Assembly: GCA_025403435.1 (NCBI GenBank)
Contig: CM046342.1
Coordinates: 18,003,596 to 18,067,595, forward strand
Length of the DNA: 64,000 bases
DNA from: Artocarpus heterophyllus
Taxonomy: Eukaryota; Streptophyta; Magnoliopsida; Rosales; Moraceae
Reading direction: 5' to 3'
Below the pieces are notes generated by a model. It saw nothing but the letters and a program-made list of their open reading frames with translations. It was not told the origin of the DNA and did no database searches. Both the position numbers and the translations under genes were made by a program. Positions within the stretch are counted from its first letter, which is position 1, and each line of letters starts with the position of its first letter. Of the stretch, positions 12,998-24,000 are shown piece after piece.

Positions 12998-12999
12998 TA
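12967..12999. repeat. (CT)n(AT)n microsatellite, unit A
   Basis: Short CT run followed by an AT run. The counterpart in unit B is much longer (20294-20362), so the locus has expanded or contracted since duplication. Confidence 0.85.
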
Positions 13000-13029
13000 A
13001 TTTTCCTTCCGCTAAATCCAATAATCTTT

Positions 13030-13140
13030 GGAAGGCAAGAAACAGCGATTTTTGTCATGTAGGTGCCCATGAGTACGTTTGAACACCAGACCTAATAGGA
13101 GCCAACCACAAGCTTGACCATTCTAACAAACACCCCTTGA
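13030..13140 (-). mobile_element. tRNA-derived SINE-like sequence, unit A copy
   Basis: Counterpart of 20425-20515. The B-box-like part is more degraded here (GTTCAAACGTACTC on the minus strand). Confidence 0.3.
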
Positions 13141-13242
13141 CTTAGGAGCAAACCACATCACTTCTCACTTCTCTTTTTTTCATGATGATAGACTCTTTAG
13201 ACAGTTCTTACCTTTTTTCTTTGCTTTTGCATGCTGTTACAT

Positions 13243-13268
13243 TCTGTCTCTCTCTCTCTCTCTCTCTC
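13243..13268. repeat. (TC)n microsatellite
   Basis: Near-perfect TC dinucleotide run. The unit B counterpart near 20611-20635 is interrupted. Confidence 0.85.
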
Positions 13269-13472
13269 ACTCTCTTCAATCATTTCACCAATCTTCTTGT
13301 TGCATCTACATTGTTCATCATTTAGATTTAGATTAAATTGATTTCTCCAGGCTTATCTAGAGTATGCAGCTATGTCTCATACATTGGTCTGCTTTTATTT
13401 GTTCTGGAAGGACTTTTAGTGTTTTTAATGTACATCCAACTACGTAAAATAACATAATCAACTTACAAGCCA

Positions 13473-13497
13473 CAGAGAGAGAGAGAGAGAGAGAGAG
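13473..13497. repeat. (GA)n microsatellite
   Basis: GA run just downstream of the copy A gene. It is shorter in unit B (about 20819-20833). Confidence 0.85.
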
Positions 13498-13706
13498 TAT
13501 AACTTGTGTCCATAGTTTAAAACAAGTAATAGTGCTCTGGCTGCACCAAAACTAGAAGCACAAATGGAATCTGCGGTTAGCGATATCAAAGCTTCTTTCT
13601 CTTGGCCGAAATAAGATGAATTAAAAAAGGTCAACGGGGATAATTGTGCTCGCAAACAATAATTCTCAGACCTTGTAGCATTATGGACTTGTAAAAGGTT
13701 TGGTTG

Positions 13707-16700
13707 CTACTCCAGAAAAACTTGGATATGATCTCCGATTGTGTCATCAAAATCTAACAAGAGCTTCCCTCCTGGTTCATAAGCTGCATCATCCAACAGC
13801 GCTTTGAGGTTTACTCCACCCAAAGCTGTATAACAGAATGTAGACTTTTGAGCTTTAAAGGACTAGAGTGAACCAAAGGTCATTTTGCGTCAGGCTAGAA
13901 AACAGAAATAATACCTGGGACTATATTGGTGACTCCTTCCAAGGACCCAGCCTGTTAAAACAGCAACAAAAATACGGAGAACAGTAAATTAACAGTTATT
14001 CAACAAAAAAGAAATGCAATGTTTGTTTTAATTAGACAGCCGTAATGTTTAATTAGGACGGATCAAGGTTAGGATATTGAACCTAAAATTTGTATGAAGT
14101 TAAATTAAGATCAGAACCCAGCTGACAACTATATTACCAATTCGCCAAGCATAAACATGTCCTTGTCTACTGGGCATTTCCTTTTTTCCTTTCCTGATAA
14201 AGTAGTGTCTTGAGTTTTAAAAAAATTTAAAGATATATAAATCTCCTCCTTTTTTCCTTTCCTGATAAAGCAATGTCTTGAATTTTAAAAAATTTAAAGA
14301 AATATACATCTCTCTCTCTCTCTCTCCCCCCGCCTTTTTTTAACTTTTTATAACACAACAAAGAGAGCAGCGGAGAAGATATTTAATTAAAAGAAGCAAT
14401 ACTGTGGCTGGGATGCATTACGAGATTTGGTTTTGGCTAGGAAATGTTCTATAACCCAATCTCTCTTTAAAAAAAAAAATTAGAAAAACAATCCAATGAA
14501 ATAACCCTAGTTATATATGTAGATGTTAGTAATATCAAGAATCCCGTAGAGAACAGATCAACAGAACGCTTACTGGAATTCTAACTTCGAGTTTCTCAAA
14601 TCCATCTCTTCCAGTTATCTTTATCCTCAATGTCCGAGACCAGATCCCAGAAAAAGGATCCCTTGAACCATCTGCACCATAGTTATTGCACACATCAGGA
14701 GTTATTATCGACTACAGGATCTTCAGGACTTCGATCTCTTTGCTCTTTATTATCTTGAGCCCTCTGTTGAATATCATATACACTACTGCTCACTGACAAA
14801 TAACCGTACTTTAGAACAATTAATCAGTAGGACATTGTTTAACCTACATTCTTAATTACTTTTAGTGATTGTATATTGTGTTACTTCATATGTTATTTAA
14901 AATAAAACTTATAAAACTACAAAAACAACAGAGAACGATGTCTAAAAAAAAAAAAATTGGGACAACCTAGCACTGCCATCTACCAACAATGGGAAAAATG
15001 AAACATTATTACAAGAGATCCTTCCAACCTAAAAGGAACAATAAGAGAGATACAACTTGAAAGTTTTGACAAGTAGAGACAAAAAAAGGAAGATGTCCAT
15101 AAAAATATGAAGTTATGAACTCCCCAGATGAATTTTATAATTATCAAAAAGCTGCCAATAATGTTGCTACTGATAATTTAACCATCATAGCCAATCAGTT
15201 GTAAATTATCAACTTTAAAGAAAGGAGAAGAAACTTGTGTGATAAAATATGAAACATGAGATTACTTTACGTTACTCGCCTGATGAAAACAAATAAACTC
15301 ATTGCAACTCTTGTGATAAACAACAAAATTGGTGTAAGTTCTTTCTCTCACCTCTCTGCGAAGACAGCTGGCTATACGTGGACCTGCTGGTGGCATACCG
15401 CTTCTCTTCTTCATAATAAATGTTGAAACCTAGGATTTCCTTAATCTCTTCAAAAGATGGCATGCTTCCAGGGGGAGGGATACGACCACCTCTTATAGCA
15501 ACAAGTGCATCCTGCAGATGAAATAAAAATTTAAAACAACTCAAAACACTTAAACGAATTTCCAGGACCATGCCACCATTTAGTTGTAATTTTTTTTGTT
15601 TGCTTCTACTTGAGAAGGAAAAAAAAAAAACTAGCACACGTTTCTGCAATAAATAGAATCATTCCTAAATCTCCAATCCATTGATTTTACCATCCTGTGA
15701 TGATTCCACAGTTTTGTACTCATGATTAACGTTAACTGAATTTTTAGTAAAAGAAAATTTCCATTATCGATAATCATTGTCCACTGGACCAAGTTTAGAA
15801 TGAGAGTAATTTAGATACACAACCTGCATTGCTTGAATAGATACCCCGAGCAAGGAAAGTGGATAGACTACAAGTTTATATCCAATATCCTCTAGTTCAA
15901 GAGGATTGAGAATCGGTGTTTTTCCCCCTCCTTCAAGCATATTTGCCTAATAGGAACCAATGAACTTCATTAGCAATACAATCTATTTCTGTATAATAAC
16001 ATACATTTTTTAACCATGCAACTTAAGTTATAAAATAGAATCATCAAGAGGTATTACATAAACTTGTTTTAAGTTCTGTAAATAAAATTTTTGTTTAATT
16101 CTACAAGAATAAAGAGAGATGATAGATTTATATACTCAACTTTTTTCTTTTTTTGGAAAAGAAACAAAGTAACTATTATCATTAATGAATAAGAATAGTT
16201 ACAAAAAGAGAAAGAGACGAAAATTTCCTCAATGAATAACTCAAAATTAAAGAAAAGAGGACCAGTCACTAACTAAGAAAAGAGAAGATTACTAAAATCC
16301 CTCTCAGAGCCAAATCTATAATCAACATTACTAAAAGAGAAGGTTTATGTACTCAAACATTTCTCAAGCCCTGAGCCAAATCTTAATATTTACACTGCTT
16401 AAAACAATACAAATAAACTACCTTTCATTGATGATAAAAATGAAATTTTGAGTTTTTTAAGTTTAAACTCTTCGGCAAGTATTAACAGCATATATACATC
16501 CAATACTTAGTATTGCACAAAGATATATGATACCATCTTCGGAACTTGAGGAGCAGTTTCGCAGAAAGCTTTCATCTCTTCTCTTGAAGTTAGTGCATCA
16601 ATGAAAAGGACATCTGCTCCCGCATCAGCAAAAGCCCTTGACCTCCAGAGTGATTCGTCAAAAGATACTGCTTGACGAGAATCACTACGTGCCACAATGA

Positions 16701-18320
16701 CAATGTCAGAACCACTCTCTCTTCGAGCATCAACAGCTGCTTTTATCCGCATCACTGCCTCCTCTCTTGACACCACCTTCCTGCCTTGTGTATGACCACA
16801 AGCTTTTGGTGATATCTTGCAATGAAATTTCATAAGCAAAGTGAGCAGGGTGAAATTTGCGAACTGCAGATTGCATCCCGAATAAAGGGAATTTTGCAGA
16901 TGTACCAACTTTTAAACCTTCAAAAGTGAGAGAAGTGTTCCAGACAAGGGACTAACATACAACTAACATCATAAATTTATTAGATGCTTGGACTGCAGGA
17001 GAGGATGTGCTATAAAAAAAATGAGCTTTCTTGTTCCTTAGAATACAACACAATGCAAAGCAAAGGACAAATGTTTACCAGCCATTCAAGTTCTTAAATT
17101 AAAAAGTGACAACTTCAAAGGTCTCACAATTTCTCAGAGCCTCCACAATTTTTAGGAAAAATTTGGAACTGACAGAGTGGTTTTTATGAAGTAGAGCTTC
17201 CCTTGCTTTCCTCCTTGAAAGAGAAAAATTGTTTTCAATACATCAATAGCCACACTTAAAAGTTCATAAGAGAAACAAGAAGTCATCATTCTTCTTCTGG
17301 TGTAAGACTGTAAAGACAGCTCCTCAACAACTCTCCTTGTGGAACATTTACACATCCCAGCCTTAATAGCCACCGAAACAGCACCTCAACCATAAAAAAC
17401 CCATCTTCAACCCTTTAAAGTATATTTACTGCCCTGTCTGATTCAAGAATGCCTTGCAAGTTTCGATAAAATCTTCACATAAACCCAGAAAAAAATGTGT
17501 CCACTTTGCTTTTTCAATAAGCTCACAAGCTGAAGGATCCCGAGACCGTCAAAAATAAAAACATGCCTTTCTCTGAAACTACCTCCCAACAAAAAATAAA
17601 CAAGTGAGACACACAAATACCTGATCTTCAAGTATAATCCCCGCAAAACCAGCTCTAATATATCCTTTGACAGTCCTCTTCACATTCATTGCGTTCCCAT
17701 ATCCATTATCACCATCCCCGATCACAGGAATCGAGACAGCTTCAGTAATAAGTCGCCCTTGTTCTTCCATTTCTCCATAAGATATAAACCCCGTATCCGG
17801 CAATCCCAACCTCGCACCCGATATCGAAAACCCTACAAAAAAAAAAAAAAAAGAAAACGCTAACACACACACTTGCTTCGTATCAAACCCTTGTTCAATA
17901 ACATAGACAAGCACACAAATCTCTCATTAATGTCGCAATCCCTAAACTTAAAAAACTGTCCAATTTTGCAACACTTGATCGGTATTCTTCACGAAATTCG
18001 TCCTAATATGGTAAATTAAGTGGGAAAAAAAAAGAACAAAGAACAAAGAAAAGAAGCGCATGCAGTCACTTACCACTAGTGAAGCAGAACTGGAAGGCAG
18101 CTCTCTCAATCAACTTAGCACTGAGACCGTCGAAACAAGCAGGTCCCTGGTGAATCCCCGGCGATTCCAGAATCCGGCGAAGCGCCTTGGCCGGCGATTC
18201 GGTGGCGTAGTCCTTGTCTCCGGAGTAAGCGGTGGCGAGGGTTCGAAGAAGCGGCCGAGAGCTTCTGTGGAGCAGCGGGAGCGACCGTTTGTAAAATATA
18301 CGTCTCGTGACTGCAAACAT
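13707..18320 (-). pseudogene. ICL/PEP-mutase superfamily gene, copy A: chimeric start, frameshifted in exon 6
   Basis: Exons on the minus strand: 18320-18074, 17832-17621, 16815-16534, 15946-15824, 15511-15352, 14792-14574, 13951-13915 and 13825-13707, colinear with intact copy B. Exon 1 no longer reaches the original ATG. The duplication joint supplies a new in-frame ATG (18320-18318), so the N-terminus reads MFAVTRRIFYKR before rejoining the copy B sequence at RSLPLLHR. Exon 6 is 219 nt instead of 221 because 2 nt are missing near 14706. The frame then stops at TGA 14697-14695. The possible product is about 373 aa and keeps the whole catalytic part: Asp122/Asp124 in GDGDNGYG, Glu151, Cys159 in ACGH, and the ARSDSR motif. 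It loses the C-terminal ~125 residues. All splice sites and the codons past the shift (to TAG at 13707) are still present, suggesting recent damage. It could be a pseudogene or a shortened gene; expression decides. It lacks the native promoter. Confidence 0.85.
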
Positions 18321-18439
18321 CTTAGCAAAGCTTCAAAATGCCGAGTTTTTATGGATCAAGAGAGACTTAAACTTTCCACCAAGAAAAAAAGAAAGACTTT
18401 AAATTTGGTGTTCACAGCTTAGCAAAATGGTCAAGTTAT

Positions 18440-18870
18440 GAGAAATGCTTTGGTCTCAACTTGCTCGATAGAGTCCCTGACCCAATTTTGTTTAACGACT
18501 TGGAATGGTTCCTATCTAGTTAGGCTTTGGTACTCTCTCTCCCTGTTTTTGTAAATTCTGTAGGATTTTCTGTTGAGTTTTACTTCTGTCATTAGTCTAG
18601 AGCTTGTTTTATAGTCTGGTCGGTTTTGCTTTCATTTTTTATTTTTATTTTTAATGTGTTTCCAGCCTTGGTTTTGTTTTCGGCCCTGTCGTGGGCTGTT
18701 CCCCTTGCTGATGTAGTGTTTGCTTGAAGGGTGCTTGGTCGGTCTCATTGTTACGAGAGGACCGGGCTACTGCCCAATCAGAAGAAAAAAGGTTTTTTTT
18801 GCTTGAAGCGGGGCTGCTTTGGGCCTCTTTTATTGAAGGGAATTCACAAGAAAAAAAAAACGAAAAAAAA
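18440..18870 (+). mobile_element. Possible LINE-like 3' end, unit B copy
   Basis: Counterpart of 11230-11590, ending in an interrupted A-rich tail (about 18848-18873). It contains the unit-B-specific insert at about 18725-18790. Confidence 0.3.
18725..18790. other. Unit-B-specific ~70-bp insert bordered by GCTTGAAG
   Basis: Absent from unit A. Both borders carry (TT)TGCTTGAAG. The interior holds a GGTC-GGTCTC / GAGAGGACC hairpin containing TACGAGAGGACCGGG, which resembles the sarcin-ricin loop of organellar-type large-subunit rRNA. The rRNA origin is inference. Confidence 0.5.
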
Positions 18871-19455
18871 ACAAAGAGACGATCCACATCCAAACTCCCT
18901 ATTTGCATTCTCCACCTTAGAATATCCTACGTCAATTGAAGCAAATTCGGTCGGTAAACGGACGGATGGACTTTCATTCGCAAATAAAATATGCATGCGT
19001 CTTTTTTTGTTTCTCATACTGATGTTGAGTTACTATTACCTTTCACATTTAATGTTAATGTGTAGTTGTTCACAAGTTCCAACATAATGAACATTTGAAT
19101 TGTATTCTATCGTTCTATTCCCTCTTGATTGTTTTAGATATTTTAAGTTTATTTTCATGAAATTGCATTATTCATTGCACTTGAGTGCATGAGCTGGGAT
19201 GGTAGATTGAACCTAGCGAATTCAATATCAATTCGGTTTAACACATATAAATTGTCCAAAGTTGACGTTCAATGGAACATATTGTGTTATGGATGCTCCA
19301 ACACGTTCTGTCATCAGCTGAATGCCTCCACTTTATCTATTTGGTTGCTTTCCGAATGAAATTTGAAGAATTTATCGACCTAAATACCAGTGCCATTTTT
19401 ACAAAAGATGAAAACTAGTGATTCATTATCATATATAGAGGTATGACTCTTATTA

Positions 19456-19611
19456 ATTGTTTGGCATCGTCAATTTTAACTAAAACTTTTAGTTGTTACA
19501 ATATAAAACTCTCACATATTACAATGTCAAGAAAAAATAAACTATAGTGTATAACTCACACATACTACAGTGTCTTCAACTAATTGGTTCTAACCAATGC
19601 TTTCAAACACC
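19456..19611. mobile_element. Tourist-like MITE, unit B copy (complete)
   Basis: Ends ATTGTTTGGCATCG and CTTTCAAACACC are imperfectly inverted and flanked by TTA (19453-19455 and 19612-19614). The interior carries (T)ACAGTGT motifs. It resembles the 10971-11144 element in terminal sequence, so it is probably the same superfamily. Confidence 0.6.
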
Positions 19612-20291
19612 TTACTAAATTCGTCATTTTGCCAGTCTCTCAAACTCCATTCGACTTCAAGATCAAATTTCATATCCCCTTCGGATTCAAGTCTGATCTA
19701 TAAATCTACAAAAACTTGTTTAAAAAGAGATGAAAAGACCAACTACAATTGTTTTGTATTTTATTCGGGGAAGGGATCATACAAAGAAATATGGGTGTCA
19801 TTGCTGTGCGTCGAAAACAAGTATCTTTTCTTCCCTAGATTTTAAATCACATGACATATACTACAATGGAAGGTTAAACTCCATGAGATTAAAAGTTCCA
19901 TCCCACCCGCATATTGTTTTTGTCGATTAAAGTGGAGAAACCAGCATGGACTCGGCTGGAGCGCCAACAGGAAAACCCATATGACTGATCTCGTAGTATA
20001 TTACCATCTTCCAATTTCCACAAAACCAAACTACATATGATACAGTATAAGTTATTGCAAACGTCTCAAAAAGCTTAACATCTAATTTTGCAGAAAAAAT
20101 TAGCATTTCAAAGACCCGAGGAAAGATTATTAGAACAAAAAAAATAAAGAGAATAATTTTTGGAAAGAAGCTATGCAACTATTTTATTATTTCTCTTTAC
20201 TATTTCTCCCCTTTGTGAAGGAGGAAGAATTGCTCCTTGGTTCACACCATCTGCGCATCCTCAATATTAAAACCCTACGCTATATCACATA

Positions 20292-20293
<2 letters not shown>

Positions 20294-20362
<69 letters not shown>
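20294..20362. repeat. (CT)n(AT)n compound microsatellite
   Basis: About 37 bases of CT repeat followed by about 30 bases of AT repeat, expanded compared with the unit A counterpart at 12967-12999. Confidence 0.9.
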
Positions 20363-20367
<5 letters not shown>

Positions 20368-20424
20368 TTTCCTTCCACTAAACCCTATAATTTTTGGAAG
20401 GCAAGAAACAGCGATTTTTGTCAT

Positions 20425-20515
20425 GTAGGTGCCCATGAGGATGTTTGAACCCCAGACCTAATGGGAGCCAACCACAGGCTTGACCATTCTAACAAACACC
20501 CCTTGACTTAGGAGC
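20425..20515 (-). mobile_element. tRNA-derived SINE-like sequence
   Basis: On the minus strand TGGTCAAGCCTG (20486-20475) resembles a pol III A box. GGTTCAAACATCC (20451-20439) matches a B box about 24 bases further on. The same sequence in unit A shows it predates the duplication. No folded tRNA can be drawn and no poly(A) tail or target duplication was found. Confidence 0.35.
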
Positions 20516-21057
20516 AAACCACATCACTTCTCACTTCTCTTTTTTTCATGATGATAAACTCTTTAGATCAGTTCTCACCTTTTTTCTTTGCTTTTGCATG
20601 CTGTTACATTCTCTCTCTCTCTCCCTCTCTCTCACTCTCTTCAATCATTTCACCAATCTTCTTGTTGCATCTACATTGTTCATCATTTAGATTTATCTAG
20701 AGTATGCAGCTATGTCTCATACATTGGTCTGCTTTTATTTGTTCTGGAAGGACTTTTAGTGTTTTTAATGTACATCCAACAACGTAAAATAACATAATCA
20801 ACTTACAAGCCAGAAAGAAAGAGAGAGAGAGAGCGTTACTTGTGTCCATAGTTTAAAACAAGTAATAGTGCTCTGGCTGCACCAAAACTGGAAGCACAAA
20901 TGGAATCGGCGGTTAGCGATATCAAAGCTTCTTTCTCTTGACCGAAATAAGATGAATTAAAAAAGGTCAACGGTTGATTTAACCTTTAAGATAATTGTGC
21001 TCGCAAACAATAATTCTCAGACCTTGTAGCATTATGGACTTGTAAAAGGTTTGGTTG

Positions 21058-24000
21058 TTACTCCAGAAAAACTTGGATACGATCTCCGATTGTGTCATCA
21101 AAATCTAACAAGAGCTTCCCTCCTGGTTCATAAGCTGCATCGTCCAACAGCGCTTTGAGGTTTACTCCACCCAAAGCTGTATAACAGAACGTAGACTTTT
21201 GAGCTTTAAAGGACTAGAGTGAACCAAAGGTCATTTTGCGTCAGGCTAGAAAACAGAAATAATACCTGGGACTATATTGGTGACTCCTTCCAAGAAGCCA
21301 GCCTGTTGAAACAGCAACAAAAATACGGAGAACAGTAAATTAACAGTTATTCAACAAAAAAGAAATACAATGTTTGTTTTAATTAGACAGCCGTAATGTT
21401 TAATTAGGGCGAATCAAGGTTAGGATCTTGAAACTAAAATTTGTATGAACTTAAATTAAGATCAGAACCCAGCTGACAACTATATTACCAATTTGCCAAG
21501 CATAAACATGTCCTTGTCTACTGGGCATTTCCTTTTTTCCTTTCCTGATAAAGTAGTGTCTTGAGTTTTAAAAAAATTTAAAGATATATACATCTCTTAC
21601 TTTTTTTCCTTTCCCGATAAAGTAGTGTCTTGAATTTTAAAAAATTTAAAGAAATATATATCTCTCTCTGCGGGCGCCGCCGCCCCCCCCCCCCCCCCCC
21701 CCTTTTTTTTAACTTTTTATAACACAACAAAGAGAGCAGCGGAGAAGATATTTAATTAAAAGAAGCAATACTGTGGCTGGGATGCATTACGAGATTTGGG
21801 TTTGGCTAAGAAATGTTCTATAACCCAATCTCTCTTGAAAAAAAAAAAATTAGAAAAGCAATCCAATGAAATAACCCCAGCCATATATGTAGATGTTAGT
21901 AATATAAAGAATCCCATAGAGAACAGATCAACAGAATGCTTACTGGAATTCTAACATCGAGTTTCTCAAATCCATCTCTTCCAGTTATCTTTATCCTCAA
22001 TGTCCGAGACCAGATCCCAGAAAAAGGATCCCTTGAACCATCTGCACCATAGTTATTGTACACATCAGGAGTTATTACTTCGACTACAGGATCTTCAGGA
22101 CTTCGATCTCTTTGCTCTTCATTATCTTGAGCCCTCTGTTGAATATCATATACACTACTGCTCACTGAAAAATAACCTTACTTTAGAACAATTAATCAGT
22201 AGGACATTGTTTAACCTACATTCATAATTACTTTCAGTGATTGTATATTGTGTTACTTCATATGTTATTTAAAATAAAACTTATAAAACTATAAAAACAA
22301 CAGAGAACGATGTCTAAAAAAAAAAAAAATTGGGACAACCTAGCACTGCCATCCACCAACAATGGGAAAAATGAAACATTATTACAAGAGATCCTTCCAA
22401 CCTAAAAGGAACAATAAGAGAGATACAACTTGAAAGTTTTGAAAACTAGAGACACAAAAAAAGGAAGATGTCCTTAAAAATATGAAGTTATGAACTCCCC
22501 AGATGAATTTTATAATTATCAAATAGCTGCCAAAAATGTTGCTACTGATAATTTAACCATCATAGCCAATCAGTTGTAAATTTTAACTTTAAAGAAAGGA
22601 GAAGAAACTTGAGTGATAACATATGCAACATGAGATTACTTTACGTTACTGGCCTGATGAAAACAAAATAAACTGATTGCAACTCTTGTGATAAACAACA
22701 AAATTGGTGTAAGTTCTTTATAAACAACAAAATTGGTGTAAGTTCTTTCTCTCACCTCTCTGCGAAGACAGCTGGCCATAGGTGGACCTACTGGTAGCAT
22801 ACCGCTTCTCTTCTTCATAATAAATGTTGAAACCTAGGATTTCCTTAATCTCTTCAAAAGATGGCATGCTTCCAGGGGGAGGGATACGACCACCTCTTAT
22901 GGCAACAAGTGCATCCTGCAGATGAAATAATAATTTAAAACAACGCAAAACACTTTAACGAATTTCCAGGATCATGCCACCATTTAGTTGTAATTTTTTT
23001 GTTTCCTTCTACTTGAGAGGGAAAAAAAAAACCTAGCACACGTTTCTGCAATAACTAGAATCATTCCTAAATCTCCAATCCATTGATTTTACCATCCTGT
23101 GATGATTCCAGAGTTTTGTACTCATGATTAATGTTAACTGAATTTTTAGTAAAAGAAAATTTCCATTATCGATAATCATTGTCCACTGGACAATCATTGT
23201 CCACTGGACCAAGTTTAGAATGAGAATAATTTAGATACACAACCTGCATTGCTTGAATAGATACCCCGAGCAAGGAAAGTGGATAGGCTACAAGTTTATA
23301 TCCAATATCCTCTAGTTCAAGAAGATTGAGAATCGGTGTTTTTCCCCCTCCTTCAAGCATATTTGCCTAATAGGAACCAATGAACTTCATTAGCAATACA
23401 ATCTATTTCTGTATAATAACATACATTTTTTAACCATGCAACTTAAGTTATAAAATAGAATCATCAAGAGGTATTACATAAACTTGTTTTAAGTTCTGCA
23501 AATAAAATTTTTGTTTACTTCTACAAGAATAAAGAGAGATGATCGATTTATATACTCAACTTTTTTTTTTTTTTGGAAAAGAAACAAAGTAACTATTATC
23601 ATTAATGAATAAGAATAGTTACAAGAAGAGAAAGAGACGAAAATTTCCTCAATGAATAACTCAAAATTAAAGAAAAGAGGACCAGTCACTAACTAAGAAA
23701 AGAGAAGATTACTAAAATCCCTCTCAGAGCCAAATCTATACTCAACATTACTAAAAGAGAAGGTTTATGTACTCAAACATTTCTCAAGCTCTGAGCCAAA
23801 TCTTAATATTTACACTGCTTAAAACAATACTAATAAACTACCTTTCATTGATGATAAAAATGAAATTTTGAGTTTTTTAAGTTTAAACTCTTTGGCAAGT
23901 ATTAACAGCATATATAAATCCATTACTTAGTATTGCACAAAGATATATGATACCATCTTCGGAACTTGAGGAGCAGTTTCGCAGAAAGCTTTCATCTCTT

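Larger units (their letters stand above)
10936..18290. repeat. Segmental tandem duplication, unit A
   Basis: This block aligns over its whole length with 18291-25722, with small substitutions and indels. It covers 3' flanking DNA and exons 8 to part of exon 1 of the lyase gene. It differs from unit B by a MITE at 10971-11144 and lacks the insert found in B at about 18725-18790. The right end is a joint in which exon 1 sequence (gcgaccgttt) runs straight into 3'-flank sequence (gtaaaatatac). Confidence 0.93.

Noticed and set aside
20425..20515. A functional tRNA gene
   Set aside because: A and B box-like motifs exist, but no cloverleaf with paired acceptor and anticodon stems can be drawn; SINE-like at best.
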